Assembly: GCF_910591885.1 (NCBI RefSeq)
Contig: NC_063270.1
Span: 3,038,001 to 3,102,000, forward strand
Reading direction: 5' to 3'
Source of the DNA: Bombus terrestris
Lineage: Eukaryota > Arthropoda > Insecta > Hymenoptera > Apidae
DNA length: 64,000 bases
In this document: piece by piece, positions 63,954 through 64,000 of the stretch
Position numbering within the stretch: the first letter of the stretch is position 1
Layout: each line of letters begins with the position of its first letter
Made by a program: the position numbers and the translations under genes
Notes under the pieces: generated by a model
Told to the model about the DNA's origin: nothing
Database searches by the model: none
Seen by the model: only the letters and a program-made list of their open reading frames with translations

Positions 63954-64000
63954 GGAAGAAAAAAGAAAAAGAAGAAGAAGAAGGAGAAGGAGAAGAAGAA
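63954..64000. repeat. GAA-rich microsatellite at the window end
   Basis: Units of GAA, GAAA and GGA run to the last base, so the tract continues outside the window. Confidence 0.85.

Noticed and set aside
1..64000. CRISPR arrays, operons, phage or plasmid modules
   Set aside because: No regularly spaced repeats, ribosome-binding sites or tightly packed frames. Everything visible is eukaryotic in organisation.

Overview
The window looks like insect nuclear DNA, most likely from a bee or related hymenopteran. It is about two-thirds A+T, CpG is not depleted, coding sequence is very sparse, short GT-AG introns are present, and decayed non-LTR retrotransposons and a Tc1/mariner-IS630-type transposon of insect type occur. 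The species is an inference. I see no bacterial, plasmid or viral architecture and no CRISPR array. Almost all open frames longer than 60 codons are chance frames.

Only two host genes are firmly supported. ZMAT5 (U11/U12-20K, a minor-spliceosome zinc-finger protein) is complete on the + strand as three exons, 37578-38296. The last coding exon of a GAP-43/neurogranin-type IQ-motif gene (igloo-like) lies at 32338-32487. About 500 bases past ZMAT5, a likely untranslated first exon (38791-38982) begins another + strand gene. Candidate downstream exons at 40519-40617 and 43254-43351 are phase-compatible with each other, but the protein is not recognised.

Mobile elements form three clusters and one singleton. 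(1) 13495-15304 is a moderately repetitive element also present inverted at 1-452. It carries a tRNA-derived SINE (14279-14796), which is itself split by a poly-A retroelement tail (14453-14733). A second, inverted copy of that tail lies at 14964-15288, and every insertion has a target-site duplication. (2) 16962-21515 is a decayed IS630/mariner-type transposon followed by a jockey-like LINE (18349-21502). That LINE is interrupted by a second LINE family on the opposite strand (18456-19747) and by another copy of the SINE (20380-20630). (3) 29376-30205 is the 3' end of an unrelated LINE. A piggyBac C-terminal fragment lies at 57645-57842.

The rest is AT-rich intergenic or intronic DNA with microsatellites, a few hairpins, a 65-base near-identical direct repeat (23148 and 25011), and GC/CpG-rich blocks at 10150-10690, 40260-40620, 56640-57190 and 59750-60000 that may be promoters or exons. 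I found no convincing novel biological system. The most informative structures are the nested insertions, whose order can be read from the sequence.
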